A stretch of 64,000 bases of DNA from Ascidia mentula (lineage: Eukaryota > Chordata > Ascidiacea > Phlebobranchia > Ascidiidae). Positions within the stretch are counted from its first letter, which is position 1, and each line of letters begins with the position of its first letter. The translations under genes and the position numbers were made by a program. Below, one piece after another: positions 11,265 through 24,239 of this stretch. The notes below the pieces were generated by a model. That model made no database searches. It worked only from the letters and a program-made list of their open reading frames with translations, and was not told the origin of the DNA. The DNA lies in the NCBI GenBank assembly GCA_947561715.1, contig OX387200.1, forward strand, positions 22,658,201-22,722,200, written 5' to 3'.

Positions 11265-14200
11265 TTATTGGGTTGATCCATTGTAATATTCCCCATGTTT
11301 GAAAGCCTGGTTCCATTCTAAAAAACAAACATAAGTTGTTGTATTGATACAACCAAGTGTGTCTTCGGACTTACCGCTGCGCAGGAATGTTGTAGCACCA
11401 TCAACGTCAAATCTCCCAGGATCATTCCATGGCTCCACATTTCCTCTGCATCTCATATTGTAAACAGTCATGGGCTTTTCTTTCATTTCCTGTGTGGAAT
11501 CCAGTATGCATTCAAATGTGAGCTCATCATCAATATATTTTAAGGATTTCTTCTCAGCAGCAGAAAAATCAAAAACATTGTTTTCTTGGACAAGTTTAGG
11601 ATTATCCATGATGAATTTCAGACCCCACTGGTTTTCAAATATTTTAACGACATCATTTGGAAACTGATTTATGTTCTGACTAGGCAACAAATTCGCAGCA
11701 CCATCCACTGCACACTTGTGATTACATGCAGAAAGTGACTTGTTGTTATCAGTTACAGCAGCATTCCATTTAGTTACCACCACAGAAATGTGTTTATCGC
11801 ATCTCTTGGCCACCTCAACAATAGGTGCAGGTTTTAAATTAACACAAGAGGGTTTGATGGCTGGCAAAGGACTTTCGCTGGTTGAAGAAAATTTACCAAA
11901 ACTTTTCATTAGTTTGGTTGTGGCGGCCACAGCAGAAGAAACACCTGATAAAATATCAGGGAGTTGAAAGTCTACATCGTTGGATGGACTCAGTCTTCCT
12001 CCTCCACCAGATGTGACTCCTCCTCCTGATGAAGATGATGATGAAGAAGACCCATCTTCGCTGCTGCTCGCTAAACTACATCCAGTGCTGTCGAGGTTGC
12101 TTTTAAGTTTGCTTGCATATGATGACCCCTGGTTGACACAAGAGCTGGCTGTCGTTTGAGCTGCATTTCCACTTATCGTAGCAGACAATGTCGGCCATTG
12201 AACCTCATTTTCTCTGTCGTATACGTGGATGACTCCTGCACAGTGAATTCGAGTGTTCTGGTTGTCAACAGTCTCCACTCCAACATCTAAGAACAACAAC
12301 AGAATTAAAAACTCAAACAAACGTCTTGTACCAACCATTCTACCCTGCGTTGAATTATCCACGAGTAACTGGTTTGTACGATTCAAACAACGTCTTGGCT
12401 TTTTTTGAGTGACAAACTCTCCTTCTTCTGCAGATAATGTTTCAACAACTAAATAAAAATGTACACAGAAATTGTAAGATGTAATTAAAATTGTGTCAGA
12501 TCCATACAACCACATTAAGTTATGGTGAAAACCCCATATTATCCTGTAACAGCCATACCCCCCCAACAATGAATGACCTAACCTTCATCAATCTTAGTTT
12601 TCTTTGAACCCAACATATTGACAGAACAAGTTGTCTCCTCATGGGTTTTTTCCTTCACAAAATCTTTATCAATTTTTTTCTGTTTTTTGTTTTTTTTCTT
12701 TGCATTCTTGAGATCTTTGAACTTTTTTTTTGGATCTGCAATTTTTGTTTCCTCCCCAAGGTCCTTCAGTATTTTGTTGAGGGTCTCGTCATTAAGAAGC
12801 TGATGTTTGTCTTGCTGCAACACAAAGAACTATGAAGCAGGAAAGAGGTATGTGCTAGTTATTATCAGAACTAGATGTTAATACTCTCAATTGCATGTTT
12901 GTAATAAATCTATTGAATCACAATGGTATACATAGTGTCAAACACCTGATAGTGTTTTTAAACTAATTATTTGCAACAGACAGATCAGTAATGTGTTGTG
13001 ATTAAGGCAGTGTTTGCCCAGGGTCACCCCCATATCACCGAGTGCACCTTAATTTCTTCGGCCTTTTTGGTAGTTGTTCCATAAGATCGTTTGGGTTCAA
13101 TGCCACAAAGTGGGTCAGGTTTTGGATTTGCAGACAGAGGAAAACTATGTTGCTCTTTTTGTCTTTCTTTTTCCTCTTGAAAAGATTTGATCGTTCTTTT
13201 TTTTGGTTTCTCCTCAACAAGGGGCTTGCAATCAATCGCTGGCCCTTTTATTTCCGGGCATTCTAAACTACCGGTTGTCTTGCGAGCTTCATTAAACTTT
13301 TTTCTGCGACTATTTCTTGAAGATTTTCCAACTTTTTCATCCACGCCTACAAATCATACGTTTAAATTTTTCATATAAACTAAGTTTTACGTTCTTCTTA
13401 CTTTGTTTGCTGGCTTCACAATCTAAATGTTCAGATACACCTAAAACACAACATATATCATCAATTTTCAGATATCTTGTTAATAAACAGTTTAATTTAA
13501 GCAGTGGTTTTCAACCGACAGGAACACCAGCTATTTTTCCAGGGTTCACAAGCAGTGTAAGAATATTTACAAATATTAAATAAAACAAATTTTATTGATG
13601 CAACAATCTTTCACTAAGTGTCTTTGTGATATAAAGCTTTTAACATCAGATAACTGACAATTTGACTGACAGAACAGACCCTATTGTTGGATGAGAAACC
13701 ACAACAAGTTGGAACAAATAAACAAGTACCTGCATATTTTTGTAAGGTTAAATGACTCAAAAGAGATGTAGTACAAAAAAGGTTAAAAACCACTGAACCC
13801 AAATTAAAGAAATGTTTTAAGTTGCTTTGGAAGCTCACGAAAAGTTCAAGCTGTTGTGGTAGAAATTGATACGTTTTTAGCAAACTAAATTAGCCAAGAC
13901 CATACACAAGCCATCAAGATTTTATCTGTTTCCAAATTTATCCAAACAATATCAATTTAATGATTACTTTATATTATCATATATTGGACACATCAAGCTT
14001 ACTTCACAATTAACATATCAGCTAAAACCTAATTAATTTGTTATCTTTATAATTCTGTTACACTTTTTAATACAACAAAAAAATAGAATGACAGAAATGG
14101 CTTCGATTCCCTGCAACTGAACACTGGAATAAAAACGTATCAAAATGTGTGTTCAATAATTGTCTTCATTATGCTGCACTGTATTATGTCAATGACACCA

Positions 14201-15308
14201 AAATTAAAAACCCAACCTTGTTGTTTAGGTTTGCGTTTCTTTTTCTTTTTGATTTTTTTGTTCGATTCTGAAGAATCGTCACTATCTTGACTCTCCATTG
14301 GTTGGAGTACTTGAACTGGGTTACCATGGCTTGGAATGATTTCTCTAAAAATGCGACAGAATTTTATTGCCCAATTTTGACCAATGCAAAGAACATATGA
14401 ATATAAGTTCAAGATAATAGGATATCAGTCCATTTTTAAAACATCCTTTGATACTCCAATATTTACCATATTTGTAATATTTACCTAGCACATTCATTCA
14501 TTTCAATTTCTATGTAGGATTTTTTATTGCTGGATTCATGATATGTTGAAAAAGATGATTTATTTCTTTGCTGATATCCCGGCAAGCCAAAATCTACGAT
14601 ATCCCCCTCCATTTCATCACTAATATTTTTCTTCATTTTTTCCTTGTGTTCTGAAAGTAATGTTGCTCCTTCAGAGTCCTCAGGCTCCTCCAGCATTTGA
14701 CAAACATTGCTGTGGTCATCACCACCATCCAAAAATACAGTTTTTCCAGGGACAATTTGCTGCAGCGGCCCCCGTCTGCCCTCCAACCCCTCTTCCTCAT
14801 CTATATATTTTTCCACTCTTTCCTCTGGTGATGCATGGAAAGTATTCTCATACATTTTCTGATAGTTTGGTTCAGAGGTCCCTGAGCCCCCAAACGAGTT
14901 ACCTCCAGGATTTTCTGACATTGAGCTTTCCTCATAAAACACTTCTTCCTCTATCAGTAATAAGGTTGGAGTGGTTTCTGATATGGAGGGAGGGACTGCT
15001 GCAGGTTTAACTGGTAAAAGTTTTTTGACTCCGAGCGATTCAAGCCAATTTATTTTTGTTTGCAATGTAGGAAGTGGCAGATTTGAAAACTCCCTGGCTT
15101 TCTCCACAGCCAAATCAGCCTGAGGATAATTAAGTAAATATTTGCTTACATTCAACATCAACAACTTTACAATACTAACCTCACTTTTTGTTACCAAAGG
15201 AACAATTTGATCATAGAGGTTTGTAAACAAATCAGCATCTTCTTGAATAATCGCTCTGGCTAATACAGCAGAGTAATACGAAACTCTGATGTCGTCACCA
15301 GAGGACAT
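11265..15308 (-). CDS. NUFIP2-like prot. (FMRP-interacting protein 2-like), with an unfamiliar N-terminus
   Basis: Nine exons: 15308-15180, 15119-14485, 14344-14217, 13440-13402, 13346-13048, 12814-12583, 12448-12344, 12286-11375, 11317-11265; phases agree and give 843 residues. The C-terminal half resembles vertebrate NUFIP2: SYASKLKSNL followed by a Ser-run, then FENQWGLKFI, and a final PWNDPGRFDVDGATTF...EWN block. The first half (MSSGDDIRVSYYSAVLARAI..., acidic and low-complexity centre, Lys-rich stretches such as KKIKKKKKRKPK) I do not recognise. NUFIP2 in vertebrates is a cytoplasmic RNA-binding cofactor (FMRP, Roquin, stress granules); transfer of that role is inference. The first intron (15120-15179) is 60 nt, in frame and without stops, so its retention would simply add 20 residues. 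The split at 12344/12343 uses donor GTAGAA, chosen to keep frame. An alternative is that two genes are joined here. Confidence 0.6.
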
Positions 15309-17043
15309 TTGCCTGTATACAATATTGATTCTTGGATGATTAAAACATTATGTACAACTTGTTTTGTATATTTTTACTAAAGCACATTTGACAAAAACAT
15401 CAAACAACATCAGAGGCTCTTAAATAGGGCGTCACAAGCAGTGTTGCAGTGACAAAAACAAAAGCTGATTTAATGATTTTAAGAGAAATATATTTCAATC
15501 AGAAATTTAGGCCATTCATTATTAAAATAAAGACCACACCAACATAAGTAAAAATAAGGCGACATTTTAGCACCTCACCATTTATAAGGGATTAGTACAC
15601 GGACACTTCATGTAATTAAAATTAATACAAACAAAAAATGCTTTTCAATACTTCTATTTTTAAATTAACATTTAATACCAAGAAACTTCATAGATTACAG
15701 GAAAACACTGTTAACATATATATACTTGTAACCAAGCATACTCAAAAACATAAAATGTTTTACACAACATTTTGTGTGGGAGGCTGGGAGCATTGTAGTT
15801 AATGTTGGGTTTTTAGTTCTCAATTGTTGACCTAATGTAAAACAACAAGCCATATCTTACCTGTAAGCAACAATTAGAAAATGGGCATATAATCCATATT
15901 TACAAAAGCTGTTCACCGTATATATTTACAAATATATCATGTTCATAAATGTCTTAAATTACATACTAGTGGCTCAATTCCTCAAAAACTTGGCACTGAA
16001 AATATATTTGGTGACAAAGTTTTCCTCCAGAAAAACCTTCCCAAAAAAGCATAGAAGAGAGCGTTGAAGCAAGCATAATTACAAAAGAGCATGACACATT
16101 GTTACTGTTTTTATATAGTCTTAGCGTTCATCCAGATTATAAAGAAATGTCTGGGGATTTATCCTCTGTTCTGATAATTCACACAAAATAAATTAGCTAT
16201 TACATTAACATACAACAAAAGAACTGAACTGTTTCCACTGAATTTTCCACTGTTGTTAATTACACATCAATAACACCCCTTATGAATTCGTAGCTATAGC
16301 ACAGCACACACGCAAAAACATTCAAAACACAATAACTTTACCAACAAAAATTGCTACCACACGCTTAACAAGAGCAAATCTAACCTGTTCTATTGGCGGC
16401 AACTTCGCCGCTCTTCTAGGTTGGCGTCCAATCTTAAATAATAACCCAAACCAGCAAAACAAAAGCCGATTGAAAATGAATTACGAAAAAACGAAATGTT
16501 TCCAACCCAACATGACTCGCCTTTTGCACACAATCATTTGACAGAGCCGTTACTGGGACACCGGTCAAAGAAAAGATTTTGACCAATCACGTAAGCTAAT
16601 TAAATTTAACAATAAAGGTAACATCTCTTTTTATCGTTACTTCTTGCTTTTATTATAATTTACCAGCAAGCTAGAAATTAGAGAACAGTCTTTTCGAACA
16701 AGACTAAGCAAGGTTAACATAAAATACTTTTCATTAGTTCGTTTCTTCCAAGGGGGGAATTATTTTAATTCCTCAACTAACCTGACTTTAATACATGTTA
16801 CAGAAGGTTTAAGACAAGTCCTATATCACATCACAACAAATTTAATTCTCGTATTTATTCAATCAGTTCACTGAACGATGGACTTCTTGTCCCGCATGTA
16901 AACACATTTCCACAAATCCATCCGTTAAAACGAGTGCAGTGAATATTTTAGTTTAATTGGAAAGTACAGGATGAACTATAACCAGCCTTAAAGCACCTGG
17001 CATGCTTTGCCATCACACATCCCACAAACTGTTAGAGCAATTT
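15309..17043. other. Intergenic: 5' flank of NUFIP2-like gene and EIF2S3 3' UTR
   Basis: AT-rich and without coding support. On the minus strand a GC-richer stretch about 16440-16395 ends in CAG followed by GTTAGA and could be a 5' non-coding exon of the NUFIP2-like gene, whose ATG is preceded by an acceptor-like ATACAG. The minus-strand AATAAA at 16859-16854 serves EIF2S3. Confidence 0.45.
16854..16859 (-). terminator. poly(A) signal of EIF2S3
   Basis: AATAAA on the minus strand, about 185 bases after the EIF2S3 stop. Confidence 0.6.
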
Positions 17044-20000
17044 TTAACTACGATGTTTATCATTGATCGGCATTATGACATTTCCTCTTCGGATTTGACC
17101 CCATCCAATCAACCTGTAAATAATCATTCACTTTGTTAATTCAAATAGTTTTACGCTTGGGTAAGTTGGAGCTTTGTAATTTTATTTCAAGAAAAATGCA
17201 AAGCAATATTTTGCATAGTTGACTCTTGGCTGTGAATAAACGTCTGGTGGTTTTAGTTTGGCTGCCAAGCACAAAATTGCAAATTAAATGATGTGAAAAT
17301 GGAAAAAAGAGAAAAATATTTAGTTAAATACCTCCAATGCTTCTCCACCCTCCTGCTTAAAGCAATTTTTTCCCCTACTTCAGTACACACTGGGTTCGTA
17401 AGCATAACTTTTGCTAAATCGGCTTTAATGGCAAGTACGCGCCCCCCAGTAGAAAGTGAACCAATGTTCACCATTAGAACTTCATTTTTTGAAAGCTTTT
17501 GAACCTGTATACCAATTTTGTTACAAATTAAAAACTCCCAAAGCACTGATAAAGTTGTTATGCAAAGCATGCAAGCTGTCACAAATTGCTAAAAGTGGAA
17601 ACGGCAAAAAACACGTCACACTATGTGTCTTTAGTTTATAAAAAAAATCTGTTCTAAGTTGATGTTTACATTCACATTTACCATTATATAACGTAGCACA
17701 TAAATAAGTCTACAATTCGGTCATATCTAGAGTTGGGCAACCACCAAGAACTGTTTACCGACCCTTGCTCCTTTTTTGTCCCCTTCAGTTTTTACACCAA
17801 GTAACCTCCTTAACAGAAAATATGAGATTTCTATTTCCGTAAAAATATCTGGTAGAGATCCGACTTCGCCGAGGACATGGCCAACCATTCGATCTGCACG
17901 ACATAATGTTGGATCTATCTTGGTTCCAGCCCCTGCAAATTCACATGAAATTAGTTTTATTTAAAACCATGTTATCCTTTGCTAAATCAAGCCTAATTCA
18001 CCAGCATTGAATTCAAACATACTTGTGTAACACTGACTTTAAACATGACAGGTTTGCATGACTTTGATTAAATTTTATGACCTATACTTGTATTAAGGAA
18101 ATAAATACTACTACACACCAATAAGTCCGCCAGGGGCAGCATATTGTAAGTCATTGTGTTCAGCAAACAGTGAAACAATCTTAGATAAAATTGGGCGCAC
18201 TTGAAGTTTTCCTTCAGAATCTTTTGAGACGATTCCTGGACGAATTTCAATCTCTTGTCCGATCTAATAATAAGTGTGTGTTAATTGATTTTACAAGCTT
18301 TGTTTTACAACTATCTAAAAGCAAGCACACATCAGGTATTTAATTATGACAGGAACTACAGGTTTTGTTCAGATACAAAACAAGAAGAGTTTTTCCCATG
18401 GTAGACTTGTGGGGACAGTGCACACTGCTATAAGGAAATATATTGTGTTGATCAAACGGATACAAATATTAAAATTTCTATTCTTGAGTTTAGGGATACA
18501 TTATTTCTGAAATAAAATCACACCTTGCTACAGAGTTGCATTAGAAATATTATGTATAGAAGTATTGGCTACACTAGGACATAACCAGTAATATCATTAT
18601 TGCTTTAGCAAAGTCAAAAAGTGAACAATCTGTAAAAAAGCAACAATAGTTAAGGAAATCTAACAAATCTTAGCAGACAGAGAAAACTTAAAAATCCTAC
18701 AACATGAGGAATTGTTGTTGGACCAGAGCATTCATCAGCTACACTGTACTTTTGCAAACAGTATGAGACACTGGTAAACAAGACATGGTAACCAGTATTT
18801 CCATAACCATGACAACCATCATCATCTTAACCATGCCATGACAACCATCATATTAACCATGCCACGACAACTATCATCTAACCATGCCATGACAACCATC
18901 ATCTTAACCATGCCACGACAACCATCATCTTAACCATGCCATGACAACCATCATATTAACCAATGTCACGACAACCATCATCTTAACCATGCCACGACAA
19001 CCATCATCTTATCCATGCCATGACAACCATCATATTAACCAATGTCACGACAACCATCATCTTAACCATGCCATGACAACCATCATCTTAACCAATGCCA
19101 CGACAACCATCATCTTAACTAATGCCACGACAACCATCATCTTAACCATGCCACGAAAACCATCATCTTAACCATGCCACAACAACCATCATCTTAACCA
19201 TGCCATGACAACCATCATATTAACCAATGTCACGACAACCATCATCTTAACTAATGCCACGACAACCATCATCTTAACCATGCCATGACAACCATCAGAT
19301 TAACCAATGTCACGACAACCATCATCTTAACCATGCCATGACAACCATCATCTTAACCAATCCCACGACAACCATCATCTTAACTAATGCCACGACAATC
19401 ATCATCTTAACCATGCCATGACAAGTTTGACAACCATCATCTTAACCATGCCACGACAACCATCATCTTAACCATGCCATGACAACCATCATCTTAAACC
19501 AATCCCACGACAACCATCATCTTAACTAATGCCACGACAATCATCACCTTAACCATGCCATGACAAGTTTGACAACCATCATCTTAACCATGCCATGACA
19601 ACCATCATCTTAACCATGCCACGACAATCATCATCTTAACCATGCCATGACAACCATCATCATAACCATGCCACGACAACCATAATCTTAACCATTCCAT
19701 GACAACCATCATCTTAACCAATGCCACGACAACCATCATCTTAACTAATGTCACGACAACCATCATCTTAATCATGCCATGACAACCATCATCTTAACCA
19801 TGCCACGACAACCATCATCTTAACCATGCCACGACAATCATCATCTTAACCATGCCATGACAACTATCATCATAACCATGCCACGACAACCATCATCTTA
19901 ACCAATGCCACGACAACCATCATCTTAACTAATGCCACGACAATCATCATCTTAACCTTGCCACGACAACCATCATCTTAACCATGCCATGACAACCATC

Positions 20001-22878
20001 ATCTTAACCTTGCCACGACAACCATCATCTTAACCATGCCATGACAAGTTTGACAACCATCATCTTAACCATGCCATGACAACCATCATCTTAACCTTGC
20101 CACGACAACCATCATCTTAACCTTGCCACGACAATCATCATCTTAACCATGCCATGACAACCATCATCATAACCATGCCACGACAACCATCATCTTAACC
20201 TTGCCACGACAATCATCATCTTAACCATGCCACGACAACCATCATCTTAACCTTGCCACGACAACCATCATCTTAACCTTGCCACGACAATCATCATCTT
20301 AACCATGCCATGACAACCATCATCATAACCATGCCACGACAACCATCATCTTAACCTTGCCACGACAACCATCATCTTAACCATGCCATGACAAGTTTGA
20401 CAACCATCATCTTAACCATGCCATGACAACCATCATCTTAACCTTGCCACGACAACCATCATCTTAACCATGCCACGACAACCATCATCTTAACCATGCC
20501 ACGACAATCATCATCTTAACCTTGCCACGACAACCATCATCTTAACCATGCCATGACAACCATCATCTTAACCTTGCCACGACAACCGTCATCTTAACCA
20601 ATGCCACGACAACCATCATCTTAACTAATGCCACGACAATCATCATCTTAACCATGCCATGACAAGTTTGACAACCATCATCTTAACCAGGCCATGACAA
20701 CCATCATCTTAACCATGCCACGACAATCATCATCTTAACCATGCCATGACAACCATCATCTTAACCATGCCATGACAACCATCATCTTAACCATGCCATG
20801 ACAAGTTTGACAACCATCATCTTAACCATGACAACCATCATCTTAACCTTGCCACGACAACCATCATCTTAACCTTGCCACGACAACCATCATCTTAACC
20901 ATGCCATGACAACCATCACCTTAACCTTGCCACGACAACCATCACCTTAACCTTGCCACGACAACCATCATCTTAACCATGCCACGACAACCACCGCAAC
21001 TGCAGTTAAAATGGAATGGGATGAAATATTTGTTAGCCAAGAAGTTTTGTTTCAATTTAGAATGATTCCTTAAGAATAAGGTTGTTAGATATACAATTGT
21101 ACCTTCAGGACGCCTTTTAATATACTTCCCCCAGCAACACCACCTTTCAGGTCGTCAACCTCACATCCTGGCTTGTTGACATCAAATGATCTGATAACTA
21201 AACCAATGGGTTTTTATTTAACATTGAATAATTAACAATCAGTTCTTAATAAATGCTAACATCATAGAAAAGTGCAATGATGAGAAATAGTGGTTGGTAT
21301 AACAAATTTCAAAGTATGCGTTTAATGTTGCCAGGCTTCATAAGCTTTCTAGTAGTTTATACATCTTTTTTTTGCATGGAAATGTTAACAGGGCATGTTC
21401 CAAGCGGTTCACCGGAGATGGCAGCAGGTTATATGATGAACATTTCAGTTAGGGACAAAGGTACAAAATTAATTCGAGATGAAAGAAATAAACCTGTGCA
21501 ACTGATAGATGAGGCAACACTGTTTGGAAAGCATTAACTTGGGAGTTTATCACGTAAAGCACTCTTCACAATTGGTTTTAAAACTCTTTTTGTTGCAACT
21601 ATTATTTAAACAATTAGGCACAAATGAACTAAACTAGCCTTTGTTCAAATCAAGTAAAAAACTCACCAATCAAGCGTGGTTTTGACGTGAAATCACGGAT
21701 TGGGATTGGGATTTTTTTCACTATGTATTCACATACTACTTCAATATTGTACTTAAGCTGGGCAGATATTGGAATAATTGGAGCTCCTTCAGCCACAGTA
21801 CCTGTATCACAAAAAAAGTTAAAAAAGTGTTTCCTGCAAATGAACATGGTACAAAAGTTACACCTTGTACAAACTTTAGGATTTGCTGATGTTGTTCTTT
21901 TGCTTGGTTTTGAGTGACAAGGTCAATCTTGTTTTGTAGAATAATTATGTGTTTAAGTTTCATGATTTCTATGGCAGCTAGATGTTCAGACGTTTGCGGT
22001 TGAGGGCATGCCTCATTTCCAGCTGAGCAAAATGTTATTGTTTTGCAAAAACCATCTGTATCATTTACATCAATTTACCGATTAAAAGAAGAGCAGCGTC
22101 CATCACTGCAGCTCCATTTAACATTGTTGCCATGAGAATATCGTGACCTGGACAATCAACAAATGAAACATGCCGGACAAGTTTAAACGGACCCCTTGCA
22201 CCGGGGAAGTCAGCGGCGAACTCATCTTCTTTGTTACTGCTACAGGCACAATAGCATTGTGGTCGGGGACCTTCTGCTTCATAAATCTACTTAACAATGG
22301 TTGTATTTGCTTACTCCACATGATGAAAATAACATTTTAACAGAAAAAAACTGTCACCTTAGCATTGGCGTATCCAAGTTTAATTGTGATATTTCTCTCC
22401 AGTTCATTCTTAAAGCGAACTGTGTGAACCCCAGAAATTGCCTTTACCACTGTTGACTTGCCATGGGCGACATGACCAATTGTTCCTATGTTTATTGTAG
22501 CCTGTCTGCTAATCACATCAGGGGTCAGAGGAGTCAGCTTTGTAACATCCTGGTTCACATATTTTGAAACAAAGTTAATTTGTGCATTGCATAAAAGCAA
22601 AATTAAAAAAAATTATTACTTAAGCTAACACCACATCACCAAAAATGCTTTACATTGAGAACTTATCCATGGACCCATCAAATGCTTTTACAGTGTTTGA
22701 ATGTGGAATATCAAATAATCTATTTTAATGCATGCAATTATTGTCAAATCCAATCAATACAATTTTCAATGACACAACACAAATAACCAACATCAGTTAC
22801 CAAGGTTGACAAATCCTGCTTAGAAAGATGAGGTTGACCTTGAGCAACAAGGTTTTCTCCGTTCCCTTCTTTTTCCAT
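17044..22878 (-). CDS. EIF2S3: Translation initiation factor eIF2 subunit gamma
   Basis: Ten exons: 22878-22801, 22549-22358, 22286-22079, 22022-21864, 21801-21667, 21197-21103, 18263-18119, 17932-17763, 17504-17332, 17113-17044; 474 residues (human 472). This GTPase subunit carries initiator Met-tRNA to the 40S ribosome as part of the eIF2 ternary complex in the cytosol. G1 (GHVAHGKST), G3 ([10 protein letters not shown]), G4 (LQNKIDLV) and G5 ([10 protein letters not shown]) are all intact, and the C-terminus [16 protein letters not shown] is typical. The Zn-knuckle insert differs from human: the first Cys position is Gly ([13 protein letters not shown]) with an additional Cys later. Intron 6 (21102-18264) is 2.8 kb, far longer than the others, because it holds the minisatellite. 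The start Met is the first codon of the [10 protein letters not shown] leader, which runs into the conserved [13 protein letters not shown]. Confidence 0.98.
18805..20995. repeat. 26-bp minisatellite, roughly 80 copies, in an EIF2S3 intron
   Basis: Unit close to CCATGCCACGACAACCATCA followed by TCTTAA, period 26 (27 when ATGCC is preceded by CCA-A). Alternating CATG/CACG variants and a recurring 9-base insertion (AAGTTTGAC) at several places point to higher-order amplification of small blocks. Open frames crossing it are periodicity artefacts. It accounts for about 2.2 kb of the 2.8-kb intron. Confidence 0.97.
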
Positions 22879-24239
22879 GACCATTTCACAACTTTGTCAA
22901 CAATAAAATACTAAATATATGTTGTATTTACACTTGAAAGGGGGTTGCCCTGAGACAAATGATAATGTTTGGATTGTACATTGGTACATACAATTTTACA
23001 TTAGATCGCAACGCTTAATAAAAGTATTGGCACAAATGGAGCGTCATAGTACAAACAACAATACTTAACAGGACCCAACCCCATTTCTAAACAATCTGAC
23101 AGTCTACACTCTACAACAGGGGTATCAAACACGCGGCCCGCAGGTCGCATGCGCCCCTCTAAGGCTTTTCGTGCGGCCCGTTACGCATTTTAAAATTCCG
23201 AATTACATTCAACTTATTCGTTTGATTCAGAACCGATCAAAATGCTGTCGATACATTTATTGTAAAGTTTAAAGAGAGAAAGCTGTAAAAGCCTTTTTTG
23301 GAAAGATATTGCTATTGTTTTGCACTGGAAGCTATTGTTTCTTTGTAAGCTGGTCTTGCAAGTAGTCGATTTTACAACGTCTACTGCAACATTTCATAAA
23401 TTATTGTTAATTGACAAAACTTTCGCGGCACATCTCAGCCCATTTTGCGGCACACCGTTTCAATTAGTTTGTTCTTGTTGTGCATTATTTTTGGTAACAA
23501 AACTATTGTTTTTATAGTGCGGCTCTCGAGTTACTTTGCAAGTATTAATTTGGCCCTCATAGAATTTTGAGTTTGAGACCCCAGCTCTACAACACCAACA
23601 AGTCCCTATAACTCGTCACGCCGCACAGCAGTAAATATACGGTGACGAGAGATGAACAATCATGGCAAAATAATGGACAACATAAAACTGACCCATTTAC
23701 TTTTACAGTGTTTTTACGCAAATCAATTTATATATTTATCTTTACAATAAAAAGTATGTGTTATTGATTTCTTTTTAAGAACAGCCAAAGATGATGCAAT
23801 AAAATGAAAATTCCTGAGAAATGATTTGATGTTTGTAATGCTGGAAGGACAAAACAAATTATTGGCAATTTTGATAAAAATCTTTTAAAAACAACGAATC
23901 ACATTTTTTTAAATGAATACTTTTCCGTCCGCATGTTTGGCATGTTCCATGCAGAGTTATAGAAATCACAAGATTATATGTTCATCTGCAACTTCAAAAA
24001 ATCCCCTGTTGTCGTCAATCCGGCACAATCTGAAAAAAAAAATATTTTTCCACAACATCAGGCAGCATTTCACAACAAGGTTTTAGAGATATATATTCAG
24101 AGTCTGATCATGGCATCAGATTGTGTTATATCGAAAAACAAGCTTCCTGTTGTGATTATACCTGTGATATAATTATATACCAGGTTTTCTATTGTTGACG
24201 TGATTAGCGAGGGTGTTATATTCAAACGCCTGTTGAGAT
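22879..24239. other. EIF2S3 5' flank and intergenic space
   Basis: Apart from the hAT element at 23117-23584, nothing coding is supported. The EIF2S3 promoter should lie just right of 22878; I see no clear TATA box. Confidence 0.5.
23117..23584. mobile_element. Non-autonomous hAT element, 468 bp, with 8-bp target duplication
   Basis: Left end CAGGGGTATCAAACACGCGG and right end GAGTTTGAGACCCCAG are inverted relatives of the common hAT CAGGGGT...ACCCCTG termini. Both sides are flanked by the identical octamer CTCTACAA (23109-23116 and 23585-23592), the size expected for hAT. GCGGCCCG motifs lie near both ends. No transposase is inside. Confidence 0.9.

Noticed and set aside
14660-15010. 116-codon plus-strand frame
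   Set aside because: Antisense shadow of exon 2 of the NUFIP2-like gene.
16385-16440. Spliced-leader RNA gene or tRNA
   Set aside because: The Ciona leader sequence ATTCTATTTGAATAAG is not present; the segment fits a 5' exon with a splice donor better. No tRNA cloverleaf was recognised anywhere in the window.
18941-19171. 76-codon frame in the EIF2S3 intron
   Set aside because: It is made only of minisatellite units and has no start context or splice sites.
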